A stretch of DNA of 64,000 nt from Arthrobacter sp. B2a2-09 (GCF_027587375.1 NZ_JAMXIC010000013.1:1-64000); one strand, 5' to 3'; shown: positions 1 to 9,809, numbered from the stretch's first letter. Program-made: numbers and translations. Notes: generated from the letters alone by a model not told the origin.

Positions 1-78
1 TCATGGACCTTCCCCACCCCACACGCCGGACTCCGGCCAACAGAAAAACCTGTCACACAAGAGCCTGACACACAGGGC

Positions 79-1091
<1,013 letters not shown>

Positions 1092-1492
1092 CGCCACCAG
1101 ACGACGACGGCGACGACGGGACGGCACCCGCCCTCGTCGTAGAAGGAAGTCACCAATTGGCGCACCACCAAAGGACCGGCGCACCCGTAACACGGGGGGC
1201 GCCAGTCCTTACGGGGTGCCAACTGGGTTCGGCACGCTATCGGCGTTGATTATCCCCGGAATTCCGGGCCTGGACGACGGATGTGCCCCAAAAGTCGGTT
1301 CTGCGTGACGCCTCGCCGACTGCACCTTCAGGAAGCCCTACCGCAACCTTGAAGATTCCTGACAAGAAATTAGGACGAAACTAACTGAATCTCGCGGGAA
1401 CCTTAAGGCCTCGGGTCCAGTCTTAATGCAAGCACCGGCGGAACCCATTCGCCGGCGAAAGCACCAAAGCTGCAAGGGGAGCAGGACCGGCC
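1092..1492. other. intergenic stretch, no gene seen
   Basis: About 400 bases between the hydrolase and the ATPase-domain gene. Open frames here are short and composition-driven. The only structure noticed is the hairpin listed at 1178-1203. The last 120 bases are visibly more AT-rich and probably hold the promoter of the next gene. Confidence 0.5.
1178..1203 (+). terminator. possible terminator hairpin after the hydrolase gene
   Basis: GGCGC-A-CCCGT, then AAC, then ACGGG-GG-CGCC can fold into a stem of about 10 bp with a small internal mismatch. It lies 87 bp after the hydrolase stop. There is no T-run, so factor-independent termination is uncertain. Confidence 0.35.
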
Positions 1493-1966
1493 ATGAAGAC
1501 AACAACAGCCCTGGACGAGGTTACCGCCATCAACGGCGTGATCACCGATCAGCAACCAGTTGACTTCCACGCTTTGGGGCTCGCCGGCTGCATCGACCGT
1601 TTGGCCGCACCGCTCCGCCGCCAAGGGACCGAAATCCACTGGGAGACGCCGCACCATGGCGTCGAAATCTCGTCCGGCTCCGCTTCCTTGCTCTACCACG
1701 CCGCCAAGGAAGTCCTCAGCAACGCGTTCAAGTACGCGCAGGCCCACGACATCACCGTCCGCCTCGCCGCCGTCTACCACGGGATCCGGCTGACGGTCAC
1801 GGACAACGGCGCCGGCTTCGACAGCCAGGCAACGCCCGCGGGCGCACACCACGGATTCGGGCTCCGCCTCATGTCCATTGCCGTCAGCGAAGTGGGCGGC
1901 GAGGTCTCCATCGTCTCCAGTCCGGGCAGCGGAACCTGCGTCACCGTCACCCTGCCGCTCGACTGA
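1493..1966 (+). CDS. orphan HATPase_c domain protein (histidine-kinase ATPase fragment)
   Basis: 157 residues containing only the catalytic ATP-binding half of a NarX/DesK-like sensor kinase: N-box EVLSNAFKYA (73-82), G1 box DNGAGFD (104-110), G2 box GFGLRLM (121-127). There is no dimerisation/phospho-acceptor histidine domain, no membrane segment and no adjacent response regulator. It could be an anti-sigma-like or stand-alone ATPase, or the remnant of a larger kinase. The ATG lies after AAGGGGAGCAGGACC, a plausible ribosome-binding site, which argues for an intentionally translated small protein rather than a random fragment. Confidence 0.8.
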   Translation: MKTTTALDEVTAINGVITDQQPVDFHALGLAGCIDRLAAPLRRQGTEIHWETPHHGVEISSGSASLLYHAAKEVLSNAFKYAQAHDITVRLAAVYHGIRLTVTDNGAGFDSQATPAGAHHGFGLRLMSIAVSEVGGEVSIVSSPGSGTCVTVTLPLD

Positions 1967-2058
1967 TAGGTGTCGATGCCCGACGGCGGCAGGCGCCCGC
2001 CGTCGTCGGTTTCGGCGCTGCTGGTTCCCTATTCAAGTGAATCTGGTATGAAAGGCCA

Positions 2059-2949
2059 ATGACCCCGTACAAATCCGAACCGCCCCTGGGCGGTTCCCGC
2101 GCGCACATCAAGTCGATTTTCCCGTCGCTGGCTCGCAGCGAACAGCGCGTGGCGCAGTTGTGCCTTGATTCCCCGGAGACCGTGGCCAGGATGTCGGTGG
2201 CGGATCTGGTCACCCAGACGGGGACGTCCCCGGCAACGATCGTGCGGGCGTGCAAGAGCATGGGCTTTGAGGGATTCCAGCACTTGCGCCAAGTCCTGCT
2301 ACGCGATCTGGGGGCCGCGGCACGGGACAGCATCCAGCAGGAAGAATCGGGGGCGACCGGCGAACCCGGGTCCTCGGAGCATCTGGTCTCCGGTATCTTT
2401 TCCCGGGCATCCCAAGACATCCGCGGAGCGTTAGGCTCTTTGGACTTCGCGGCATTCGACGCCGCGGTGAAGGCGATTCGCCAGGGTGGACGCCTGCTGG
2501 TGGTGGCCAACGGGGCGTCCCTCGCTCCCGCGCAATCGCTTGCCCTGCGGTTCCTGTCGGCCGGAGTCCAATGCGAGGCGCCGTCCGACATCGTTTCGCA
2601 GCACATCTCCGCCAAGCTTCTCTCAGCGGGCGATGTCTGCATCGCCGTGAGTGACAGCGGAATGAACTCTTTCACGATTGGTTCGGCGCGGATCGCGGCC
2701 GAACGCAAGGCCACGGTGATCGGGGTGACCAGCTACGCGAAATCCGAGCTCGCCGATCTCTCGAGCCACACACTCGTGGCCGGGGCGGAATTCCATTCGT
2801 GGAACGACCAGCTGCCCATTGGGAATATCGTCCAGATGCTGGTGCTTTCCGCCCTGCACGCCGCAGTGACGGCAGGTTCTCCCGATGTTGAGCGCGCCCG
2901 CTCCGCCGTGTTCGAAGAAGTCCTCCACATGGTGGAAAACCCCGAATAG
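2059..2949 (+). CDS. MurR/RpiR-family transcriptional regulator (HTH + SIS)
   Basis: 296 residues: an N-terminal RpiR helix-turn-helix (about 15-90; recognition region around MSVADLVTQTGTSPATIV) and a C-terminal SIS sugar-phosphate-binding domain (about 130-250; LLVVANGAS and IAVSDSG). RpiR proteins sense phosphorylated sugars and bind short inverted repeats. The gene lies 158 bp upstream of, and in the same direction as, an ABC import operon whose leader carries a good inverted repeat (3061-3086), so it is very likely the local regulator. An effector of phospho-sugar or phospho-polyol type is inferred, which agrees with the phosphoesterases in the operon. Confidence 0.9.
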   Translation: MTPYKSEPPLGGSRAHIKSIFPSLARSEQRVAQLCLDSPETVARMSVADLVTQTGTSPATIVRACKSMGFEGFQHLRQVLLRDLGAAARDSIQQEESGATGEPGSSEHLVSGIFSRASQDIRGALGSLDFAAFDAAVKAIRQGGRLLVVANGASLAPAQSLALRFLSAGVQCEAPSDIVSQHISAKLLSAGDVCIAVSDSGMNSFTIGSARIAAERKATVIGVTSYAKSELADLSSHTLVAGAEFHSWNDQLPIGNIVQMLVLSALHAAVTAGSPDVERARSAVFEEVLHMVENPE

Positions 2950-3060
2950 GAATCGGCATGAAACGCGGACGGTTTCAACTGTTTCCTGTCCGCGCACGGG
3001 GCGTTCATCAACTCCGCACCGACCGTTAACCATCGAGCCCCACCCTTCAAGGGTAAGACG

Positions 3061-3086
3061 TTTCATAAATAATTCGATTTAGGAAA
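3061..3086. promoter_or_regulatory. candidate RpiR operator (inverted repeat)
   Basis: TTTCATAAAT, 6-bp spacer, ATTTAGGAAA: arms match at 9 of 10 positions. It lies in an AT-rich patch unusual for this DNA, 11 bp before the GGAGG of the ABC ATPase gene. Repression by the adjacent RpiR protein is inferred. Confidence 0.6.
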
Positions 3087-3107
3087 TATCGTTTCCCGGA
3101 GGTGCTC

Positions 3108-4259
3108 GTGGGCCGACTAGTGCTCAACCAGTTGTCGCGTTCATTCAAGAACGTGTCGGCGGTAAAGAACGTATCGCTCACCGTCGAAGACGGTGATTTC
3201 CTGGTCCTGCTCGGCCCCAGCGGCTGCGGCAAGACCACCCTGCTCCGCATGATCGCGGGCCTGTTGGAACCGACGTCGGGCTCGCTCGAACTGGACGGAA
3301 CGGACATCACCACCGCTCCATCCAAGAAGCGCGACCTGGCGATGGTGTTCCAGAGCTACGCCCTGTACCCGCACCTCAGCGTTGGGAAAAACCTTGCTTT
3401 CCCGCTCCACGTGCGGCGCACCGACAAGCAGGAAGTCAAGAAGCGCGTGGAAGCCGTCGCCGAAATGGTGGAGATCGGCCACCTCCTGGATCGCAAGCCC
3501 AAGGAACTGTCCGGCGGCCAGCGCCAACGCGTTGCAGTTGCACGCGCCTTGGTGCGCGAGCCCAAGGCCTTCCTCATGGACGAACCCCTGTCCAACCTGG
3601 ATGCCAAGCTCCGGACTGCAACCCGGCAGGAGCTGGCCGGACTGCACAAGCGCCTCGGTGCCACCTTCATCTACGTCACACACGACCAGGTGGAAGCCAT
3701 GACCATGGCAACAAAGATCGCACTGCTCAACGGAGGCCAACTCGAGCAACTCGGCACGCCGGAAGAACTCTACGATAAGCCGGCGTCCGTGTTCGCCGCG
3801 GGCTTCCTGGGATCCCCTGCCACCAATCTGATCGATGCCGAACTTTCCACCAGCAACGGCTCCATCACCGTCATGGCACCCTCTGTGGAAGCCGTGCTGT
3901 GGGACGGGCAAACACCCCAGCGGGACGTAGTGCTGGGCATCCGCCCTGAGCACTTGAGCATCCACGCGCCTGGCTCATCAGCAGCGGCGCCGAGCTCCGG
4001 GGCAGCCCTTCGAGGCATCGTTGACTTGGCCGAAAACCTCGGCAGCGAACAAGTCATCTACTGCCGGGTCGGCGAGAACCGCGTGGCCGTCCGCGCCCCG
4101 CGAGGCCAGTACTGGGAGCCGGGCAACGCCGTCGTACTGAGTGCCGACGCCAAGAACCTCCACCTCTTTGACCGCGCAAGCGGCAGGCGCCTCGAATGGC
4201 AGGCAGACGCGAAGCACGCGTCCGCGGCCAGCTCGGCGCAGCCAGCGGCCTCGGTCTAA
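3108..4259 (+). CDS. ABC importer ATPase, UgpC/MalK type
   Basis: About 383 residues. The nucleotide-binding domain has Walker A GPSGCGKTT, Q-loop FQSYALYPHL, signature LSGGQRQRVAVARAL, Walker B FLMDEP and switch THDQ, followed by a C-terminal TOBE/OB regulatory region typical of CUT1 sugar and glycerol-phosphate importers. The frame opens at 3102, but GTG 3108 sits 5 bases after GGAGG and is the better start. First gene of an operon with binding protein, phosphatase, phosphodiesterase and two permeases. Being the first gene is unusual for CUT1 systems, where the binding protein normally leads. Confidence 0.92.
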   Translation: MGRLVLNQLSRSFKNVSAVKNVSLTVEDGDFLVLLGPSGCGKTTLLRMIAGLLEPTSGSLELDGTDITTAPSKKRDLAMVFQSYALYPHLSVGKNLAFPLHVRRTDKQEVKKRVEAVAEMVEIGHLLDRKPKELSGGQRQRVAVARALVREPKAFLMDEPLSNLDAKLRTATRQELAGLHKRLGATFIYVTHDQVEAMTMATKIALLNGGQLEQLGTPEELYDKPASVFAAGFLGSPATNLIDAELSTSNGSITVMAPSVEAVLWDGQTPQRDVVLGIRPEHLSIHAPGSSAAAPSSGAALRGIVDLAENLGSEQVIYCRVGENRVAVRAPRGQYWEPGNAVVLSADAKNLHLFDRASGRRLEWQADAKHASAASSAQPAASV

Positions 4260-4338
4260 CATCCGCTCTTTCCCCCCAGATTCCGGCCCCAACCCGGAAC
4301 CAGCAGTACCCACCCAACCCAGCAATCAAGGAATTATT

Positions 4339-5694
4339 GTGCGCCCTCTCCGTTCAATTGCACTGACCATCGCCGTTGGCACGGCCGCATTGGCCCTCGC
4401 TGGCTGTTCCGGCACCTCGCAGGCCAGCACCGTGAGCACCCAGATCATCCCGGAGCTCAAATCAGACCAGCAAGTCAACATCACCTTCGAAAGCTACAAC
4501 CTGGCCCAAGCCGGCGTCTGGACCGATACCGTCAAAGGCCTGGTATCGGACTTCGAAAAGGCCCACCCGAACATCCACGTCACTGCCCAAGCACCGCAGG
4601 GCGGCGGCGCCGTCGGGTCCAACACGGTCAGCAGCGTCCAGACCCAGCTCCTTGCCGGACACGCACCCGACGTCGCGCAGCTGACGTTCGATTCCCTGGA
4701 CTTCGCCGCCACCCAGCTCGGCGCCCAGCCCATCAGCGACCTCGTCGGCCAGAAAGCCGTCGACGACGCCCTCGGCGGGGCCCACCCCTTCCACCCCAAC
4801 GCGAAGCACCTTGCAGACTGGAATGGCAAGACCTACGGCATTCCTTACGTCTTCTCCACTCCCGTTCTGTTCTACAACGCCACCAAGCTCGCCGACGCCG
4901 GAATCACCAACCCGGACCTCTCTACCTGGGACAAAGTCGAAGCCGCGGCCAAGGCCGTTTCCGCGAAGTCCGGGAAGCCGTCCTTGGACATTTCGTGCGC
5001 AAGCATCGGGGGCAACTGGTGCATGCAGGGCGTGTTCAAGTCGAACGGGGCCCAGGTTCTCTCCGATGACCGCAAGACCATCGGATTCGGCTCGGACGCG
5101 GCCGTTGACACCGTCACGAAGCTCGCACAGCTGACGAAGGACGGCGTGCTGCGCAATGCGGACAGCAGCGCCCAGTCCGAAGGTCTCGCGAAGGGTGACA
5201 CCGCCTTCATCCTCACCACTTCGGCACTCCAGGGCTCATTCATGTCGGCCGCCACGAAGGGTGGCTGGCAGCTCAAGGCCGCAGGCATGCCCTCCTTCGG
5301 TGGCAAGCCTTCCGTGCCCACCAACTCGGGATCGGCCCTGTTCGTCCTCTCGCAGGATCCCGCGAAGCAGCGCGCCGGCTGGGAATTGATCAAGTTCATG
5401 ACCAGCGACCACGCCTACGAACAGATCTCCACCAAGATCGGCTACCTGCCGCTGCGCACCTCGCTGACCGCTGCGGGTGGTTCCCTCTACGACTGGGCCC
5501 AGAAGAACCCGCTCCTGGCCCCGAACCTCGCCCAGCTTGACCGCCTCCAGCCGTGGGTTTCCTACCCGGGAAACAGCTACGTGCAGATCGACGACATCCT
5601 CGGCAAAGCCGTCGAGAACGTCGTCTACTACGGCAAGGACGCAAAAACCACCATGGCCGACGCCCAGAAGCGCGCCCAGGACCTGATCCCCTAA
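4339..5694 (+). CDS. extracellular solute-binding lipoprotein, family 1 (UgpB-like)
   Basis: 451 residues with a lipoprotein signal: positive N-terminus, hydrophobic stretch and lipobox LALAGC with Cys23. The rest is a type-1 (MalE/UgpB) binding protein (e.g. VNITFESYN near the N-terminus; NSGSALFVLSQDP late). GTG 4339 was chosen because AAGGA lies just upstream and the signal peptide follows immediately; the frame open from 4141 overlaps the ATPase gene and is not credible as coding. The substrate is not readable; glycerol-phosphate-type ligands are inferred from the ATPase type and the phosphoesterases downstream. Confidence 0.9.
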   Translation: MRPLRSIALTIAVGTAALALAGCSGTSQASTVSTQIIPELKSDQQVNITFESYNLAQAGVWTDTVKGLVSDFEKAHPNIHVTAQAPQGGGAVGSNTVSSVQTQLLAGHAPDVAQLTFDSLDFAATQLGAQPISDLVGQKAVDDALGGAHPFHPNAKHLADWNGKTYGIPYVFSTPVLFYNATKLADAGITNPDLSTWDKVEAAAKAVSAKSGKPSLDISCASIGGNWCMQGVFKSNGAQVLSDDRKTIGFGSDAAVDTVTKLAQLTKDGVLRNADSSAQSEGLAKGDTAFILTTSALQGSFMSAATKGGWQLKAAGMPSFGGKPSVPTNSGSALFVLSQDPAKQRAGWELIKFMTSDHAYEQISTKIGYLPLRTSLTAAGGSLYDWAQKNPLLAPNLAQLDRLQPWVSYPGNSYVQIDDILGKAVENVVYYGKDAKTTMADAQKRAQDLIP

Positions 5695-5740
5695 CCTCCC
5701 AGACCCTAACCTCCCCGACCGATCCGGAAGGACACCAGCT

Positions 5741-6580
5741 GTGACAACCACTGCCGAGGACGCAGTCTTCGGAACCCGCAACCGCCCCTACCCCGTGGAG
5801 GGCACCTACAACTTCCGGAGCACGGCGGGCTATGCTGCCGCCGCCGCGCAGACCGAAGCCGCCGCCGATGCTCCCGCCGCCGCGCAGAGCGATGCCGCTG
5901 CCGCGCGGACCATCCGCGAAGGGAAGCTGTACCGCTCTGACGCACTGCACGGACTGAGCGACGCCGGGCGCCGGCAATTCTCCGAGCTCGGCATCCGCTT
6001 GGTCATCGACCTGCGTGACCGCACCGAGCTGGCAAAGTCGCCCAGCAACCTTGACGGACTCGCCGTCGACACCAAGCACAACCCGATTTTCGAAGAGGGC
6101 AACGTCCCCGGTACCGCAGAGATCACCACCTTGGTGCACATCTACCGGCTCATGATCCAGAGCCACGCCCAGCGCCTTGCCGACGCCGTCCGCCTCATTG
6201 CCGACTCCGGAACGGATCCTGTCCTGGTGCACTGCACCGCGGGCAAGGACCGCACCGGCGTCGTCATTGCCCTGGCCCTCCTGGCCGCCGGCGTGGACCG
6301 CGGGCAGGTGATCCTCGACTACACAGCCAGCGAGGAAAACCTGCGCGGCGAATGGAGCGAGGCCATGATGGCCGCCGCCTCCAGCCACCCGGGCCTTGCG
6401 GGCATCGGCGGGGAACTCCGGGAAATCATCTCCGCGAGCCCCGCCACCGTCATGGAGGCCACGCTGGACCTCGTAGACGAAATGTACGGCAGCGCCACCG
6501 GCCTGCTCCAGGCACACGATTTCAGCGACGCCGACCTCGAACGGCTCAGGGGCGTCCTGACCACCAGCTCCACCCGCTAA
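5741..6580 (+). CDS. tyrosine-phosphatase-family protein (PTP-like phosphatase)
   Basis: 279-residue cytoplasmic protein with the Cys-based phosphatase signature HCTAGKDRTG (Cys165, Arg171) and the N-terminal NFRS element of the bacterial dual-specificity/Tyr phosphatase group (PtpB/IphP-like). An Ala/Gln-rich insertion of about 25 residues (31-56) separates NFRS from the core, a likely disordered loop. GTG 5741 follows GGAAGGA. In this operon a small-molecule phosphatase role (imported phosphate ester or phosphoinositide-like compound) seems more likely than protein dephosphorylation, but that is inference. Confidence 0.85.
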   Translation: MTTTAEDAVFGTRNRPYPVEGTYNFRSTAGYAAAAAQTEAAADAPAAAQSDAAAARTIREGKLYRSDALHGLSDAGRRQFSELGIRLVIDLRDRTELAKSPSNLDGLAVDTKHNPIFEEGNVPGTAEITTLVHIYRLMIQSHAQRLADAVRLIADSGTDPVLVHCTAGKDRTGVVIALALLAAGVDRGQVILDYTASEENLRGEWSEAMMAAASSHPGLAGIGGELREIISASPATVMEATLDLVDEMYGSATGLLQAHDFSDADLERLRGVLTTSSTR

Positions 6581-6624
6581 GAATCACCGCTACCCACTGC
6601 AGATAATTACAAGGAGACAAAACC

Positions 6625-7587
6625 ATGAGCACCGAACTCCAGCACCCCGCCCCCGAGCACTTCATCCTGCACATCAGCGACACCCACTTCGTGGCCGACA
6701 ACGACCTCCTGCACGGTAGCGTGGACAGCGACGAGAACCTCCGCCAGCTTTTCCGCGACTTCGTCAAGGCCCAGGTCAAGCCCGAAGCATTGGTTTTCAC
6801 CGGCGACCTGGCCGACACCGGACGCCCGGACGCCTACGTCCGCCTGCGCAACATCGTGGAGCCCGTGGCCGAGGAGCTCGGCGCCAAGATCATCTGGGTC
6901 ATGGGCAACCACGACGCGCGCACGGCCTTCCGTTCGGGCCTCCTTGACTCCGACGCCGGCGAGGAATCCGTGGACATGGTCCACGACGTCAACGGCCTGC
7001 GCATCATCGCCCTGGACTCCACGGTTCCGGGCAAGCACCACGGCGAAATCTCCGACGATCAGCTCGCGTGGCTGTCCGATGTCCTCGCCACCCCGGCCCC
7101 GCATGGAACGCTCATCGCCCTGCACCACCCGCCGGTCCCCAGCCCGCTGGAGATGATGGCCATGTTCGAACTTCGTGAGCAGAGCCGCTTCGAGAAGGTC
7201 ATCGAAGGCACCGACGTCCGTGGCATCCTGGCCGGCCACTTGCACTACTCCACCTTCAGCACCTTCGGCGGGGCTCCCGTGACGGTTGCTTCGGCCACCT
7301 GCTACACCCAGGACCTGAACGTCGCGCCGAAGTCGATGCGCGGCCAGAACGGCGCGCAGGCGTTCAACCTGATCCACCTTTACCAAGACAAGATGCTCAG
7401 CTCCGTTGTGCCAATCGGCGAGTTCTCCACCGTGTACTCCGTCACGGCTGAGCAGATGGTCGCCTTCCAGAAGATGTCCCTCGAAGAAGCCACCGCCGCG
7501 ATGACCGCTCCCGGCGAGGAGTCCGACGTCGAGCCCTCTAGCGCTGCCGAAACGGCCGACGGCGAGCTCGCCGGCAGCGTTCGCTAA
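6625..7587 (+). CDS. metallophosphoesterase (GpdQ/CpdA-like cyclic nucleotide or glycerophosphodiester phosphodiesterase)
   Basis: 320 residues with all five calcineurin-type metal motifs: DTH (19-21), GD (60-61), GNHD (94-97), LHHPP and GHLH. The layout matches class III phosphodiesterases (CpdA, Rv0805) and GpdQ, which cleave cyclic nucleotides or glycerophosphodiesters using two metals. No signal peptide, so it acts in the cytoplasm. The acidic C-terminal tail (about 295-320) is not part of the fold. ATG 6625 follows AAGGAG. Its place between a UgpB-like binding protein and the permeases favours hydrolysis of an imported phosphodiester. Confidence 0.88.
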   Translation: MSTELQHPAPEHFILHISDTHFVADNDLLHGSVDSDENLRQLFRDFVKAQVKPEALVFTGDLADTGRPDAYVRLRNIVEPVAEELGAKIIWVMGNHDARTAFRSGLLDSDAGEESVDMVHDVNGLRIIALDSTVPGKHHGEISDDQLAWLSDVLATPAPHGTLIALHHPPVPSPLEMMAMFELREQSRFEKVIEGTDVRGILAGHLHYSTFSTFGGAPVTVASATCYTQDLNVAPKSMRGQNGAQAFNLIHLYQDKMLSSVVPIGEFSTVYSVTAEQMVAFQKMSLEEATAAMTAPGEESDVEPSSAAETADGELAGSVR

Positions 7588-7618
7588 CCAGCCACAGCAC
7601 TGGAAGGAAGCCGAAAGA

Positions 7619-8575
7619 ATGTTCATCGAGACCGCCGGGCCGGCAGCGGGCATTGCCCCTGCCGGCCCGGCGGGGCTCCCGGCTAATCGGTGTCCCAAGC
7701 GCCGCGCCCTGAGCCCCTACCTCTACATCCTGCCCGCCGTCATCCTGCTTCTCGTGTGGACGTACTGGCCGCTGGGACAGACCGTCAACCTGTCCTTCAA
7801 TGACTGGAACCTGATCCCCACCAAGCCCAAGCAATACGTTGACGTGCAGAAATACGCGAAGGTCCTGAGCCTGCCCGAACTGCACCAAGCCCTGATCAAC
7901 ACCGGCCTGTACATCCTGGCGTTCCTGGGTATTTCCGTTGCGCTGCCGCTCGTGTTCGCGCTGCTCTCCCGCAAGGTCCAGGGCAAGGCCCGCACCGCCT
8001 ACCAGGCACTGATCTTCGTTCCCTTCCTCATCACACCTGTGGCCAGCAGTGCTATTTGGCGGTGGCTGTTCGCTCCGGAAGGCGGAACGATTCCCGCGAT
8101 CGCCTCCGCCCTTGGCGCCCCGATGGGCAATGTGTTCCGTGATCCCGACAGTTCGATGATCGCGGTGATCGTGATTGTCGGCTGGCAGATGCTCGGCTTC
8201 GGCGTGCTGGTGGTTTCGGCCGGGTTGGCGGGCATCAGCCCGGACTATGCCGCAGCGGCGTCGATCGACGGCGCCAGCGGCAGGCAGATCACCTGGCGGA
8301 TCATCATCCCGTTGCTTTCGCCGAGCTTGGTGTTCCTCTCGCTCATGACCATCCTGCTGTCCGCGCAGTGGACATATCCCATCATCGACCTCGTGACGCA
8401 GGGCGGTCCGGGCAATTCGTCCACCAACATCTACTACCTGCTGTACCAGTTCGGCTTCAGGAACTTCGACGCCGGCCTTTCCTCCGCGGCGGGCACGCTC
8501 TTCTTCCTCGGATTCGGGCTGATTGCCCTCGTCTTCGTGGAACTCTCGGAGCGACTCAGCTTCTACGACAACTAG
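7619..8575 (+). CDS. ABC importer permease, UgpA/MalF type
   Basis: 318 residues, six predicted membrane helices after a cytoplasmic Pro/Ala-rich N-terminus of about 35 residues. The EAA coupling loop is visible (SIDGASGRQITWRIIIPLLS). It pairs with the MalG/UgpE-type permease 11 bp downstream and with the ATPase at the operon start. ATG 7619 has AAGGAAG upstream. Confidence 0.9.
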   Translation: MFIETAGPAAGIAPAGPAGLPANRCPKRRALSPYLYILPAVILLLVWTYWPLGQTVNLSFNDWNLIPTKPKQYVDVQKYAKVLSLPELHQALINTGLYILAFLGISVALPLVFALLSRKVQGKARTAYQALIFVPFLITPVASSAIWRWLFAPEGGTIPAIASALGAPMGNVFRDPDSSMIAVIVIVGWQMLGFGVLVVSAGLAGISPDYAAAASIDGASGRQITWRIIIPLLSPSLVFLSLMTILLSAQWTYPIIDLVTQGGPGNSSTNIYYLLYQFGFRNFDAGLSSAAGTLFFLGFGLIALVFVELSERLSFYDN

Positions 8576-8586
8576 AAAGAACCACC

Positions 8587-9528
8587 ATGGCTTTCATTAC
8601 CATCGCCCCGCCGGCCCAGCCTGGTTCCTTGGATGCTTCGACAGACCTGCAGCCTTCGCTTTCAGGGCCGACGACGGCGCCTGCCGCCGGGCGCGGACGC
8701 CGCCGGTTTGCGTCGTTGCGAACTGTGCCTCTAAAGACACTGCCCAGTCACGTGCTGCTGATCGCCCTCGCGGTCGTCTCGATCTTCCCCATCTACTGGA
8801 TGTTCGTCACGGCCTTCCGGCCGTCGTCGGACGCCCTGTCCACCAACCCGTTGCCGGGACCCCTGAGCCTGGAGAATTTCCAGTACGTCCTGAAGACCAT
8901 CCCCATCGCGGGCATGCTGGCAAATACCTTCGGCATGGCGCTGACGTTGGCAGTGTCCCAGTTGCTCGTGGCCATCCTGGCTTCGTACGGCTTCGCGCGT
9001 TGGGACTTTGTCGGAAAGAAGGCCCTGTACCTGTTGTTCGTCGGGTCTTGGCTGGTGCCTTTCCAGGTCACCATGATTCCCAACTACTTGCTGGTGTCCC
9101 AGATGGGTCTTCTCAACACCATCACCGGCGTGGTCATCCCGCAGCTGTGTTCGGCCTTCGCGGTGATGATGCTGCGCCAGCACCTCGAGGCCTTCCCGAA
9201 GGACCTCCTGGATGCGAGCCAGATGGATGGACGGTCGTCATGGAGGACGCTGTGGGAAGTGGTGGTTCCGAACCTGCGTCCAGCGCTGGCGGCCCTGGGC
9301 ATCATGCTGTTCATCAGTGCCTGGAACGAATACTTGTGGCCCTCCCTGATCATGCAGAAGTCCGATGCCCTCATCCAGGTCGGCATCCGCGGCTTCCTTG
9401 GCGCCGAAGGCAACAACTGGGGCGCCATCATGGCAGCGTCGTCGCTTGCGTGCCTGCCGATTTTCCTGATCTACATCTTCCTGCAGCGATACGTGGTGGA
9501 TGCGTTCGTGCGGTCGGGATTGAAGTAG
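8587..9528 (+). CDS. ABC importer permease, UgpE/MalG type
   Basis: 313 residues, six membrane helices; EAA loop DASQMDGRSSWRTLWEVVVP; C-terminus ends in the FVRSGLK-type tail usual for MalG-family permeases. The frame is open from 8368, but that part overlaps the previous permease out of frame; ATG 8587 after AGAAAGAACC is the credible start. Last gene of the operon; a 32-bp-period repeat array begins 5 bp after its stop. Confidence 0.9.
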   Translation: MAFITIAPPAQPGSLDASTDLQPSLSGPTTAPAAGRGRRRFASLRTVPLKTLPSHVLLIALAVVSIFPIYWMFVTAFRPSSDALSTNPLPGPLSLENFQYVLKTIPIAGMLANTFGMALTLAVSQLLVAILASYGFARWDFVGKKALYLLFVGSWLVPFQVTMIPNYLLVSQMGLLNTITGVVIPQLCSAFAVMMLRQHLEAFPKDLLDASQMDGRSSWRTLWEVVVPNLRPALAALGIMLFISAWNEYLWPSLIMQKSDALIQVGIRGFLGAEGNNWGAIMAASSLACLPIFLIYIFLQRYVVDAFVRSGLK

Positions 9529-9533
9529 CCCAG

Positions 9534-9628
9534 GACGCTCGCTCACATATAGAGCCAAATTCGAGAACGCTCGCTCACTAGAAGTGAGCGAGCGTTCCGG
9601 AAAACAACCCCAAAGGTGAGCGAGCGTC
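9534..9628. repeat. inverted array of the 32-bp-period repeat (2 reverse + 2 forward copies)
   Basis: GACGCTCGCTCAC begins at 9534 and (as AACGC...) at 9566. The reverse complement GTGAGCGAGCG begins at 9584 and 9616. Each same-strand pair is exactly 32 bp apart. The central pair (9565-9578 and 9584-9597) is a perfect 14-bp inverted repeat with a 5-base loop. The array starts 5 bp after the stop of the permease gene, so it lies in its 3' untranslated region. Termination, mRNA protection or protein binding are all possible. Confidence 0.9.
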
Positions 9629-9664
9629 TTCGGTGGCTGTAAATGCATGCTTCTTTGAGAAGCG

Positions 9665-9678
9665 TGAACGCGCTTTCA
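9665..9678. promoter_or_regulatory. candidate LacI-family operator, copy 1
   Basis: TGAACGCGCTTTCA is a near-palindrome of the LacI/GalR type with central CG. Its exact reverse complement occurs at 9753-9766, 88 bp away, on the other side of the likely promoter. The presumed regulator is the LacI-family gene at the end of this cluster (14639-15697). Confidence 0.65.
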
Positions 9679-9752
9679 ATTTCTCCCAGTAACTGTCTGT
9701 TCTTGTGTGATTTACCCATTTAAATCCGCGAGTTCCATAGTTGCCGCCAGAA

Positions 9753-9766
9753 TGAAAGCGCGTTCA
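9753..9766. promoter_or_regulatory. candidate LacI-family operator, copy 2
   Basis: TGAAAGCGCGTTCA, the exact reverse complement of the site at 9665-9678. It lies 43 bp upstream of the TTG start of the binding-protein gene. Two sites around a promoter would allow looping, but this is not shown by sequence alone. Confidence 0.65.
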
Positions 9767-9809
9767 TTTATCGGTGATCGCATCCGCCCCGATCACCCTT
9801 GGAGACATT

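Noticed and set aside
3141..3965. Long minus-strand open frame opposite the ABC ATPase
   Set aside because: Antisense shadow of a clear ATPase gene in high-GC DNA; no family similarity or ribosome site.
8368..8586. N-terminal extension of the UgpE-type permease
   Set aside because: Overlaps the previous permease out of frame; the ATG at 8587 has a ribosome site and a normal family N-terminus.
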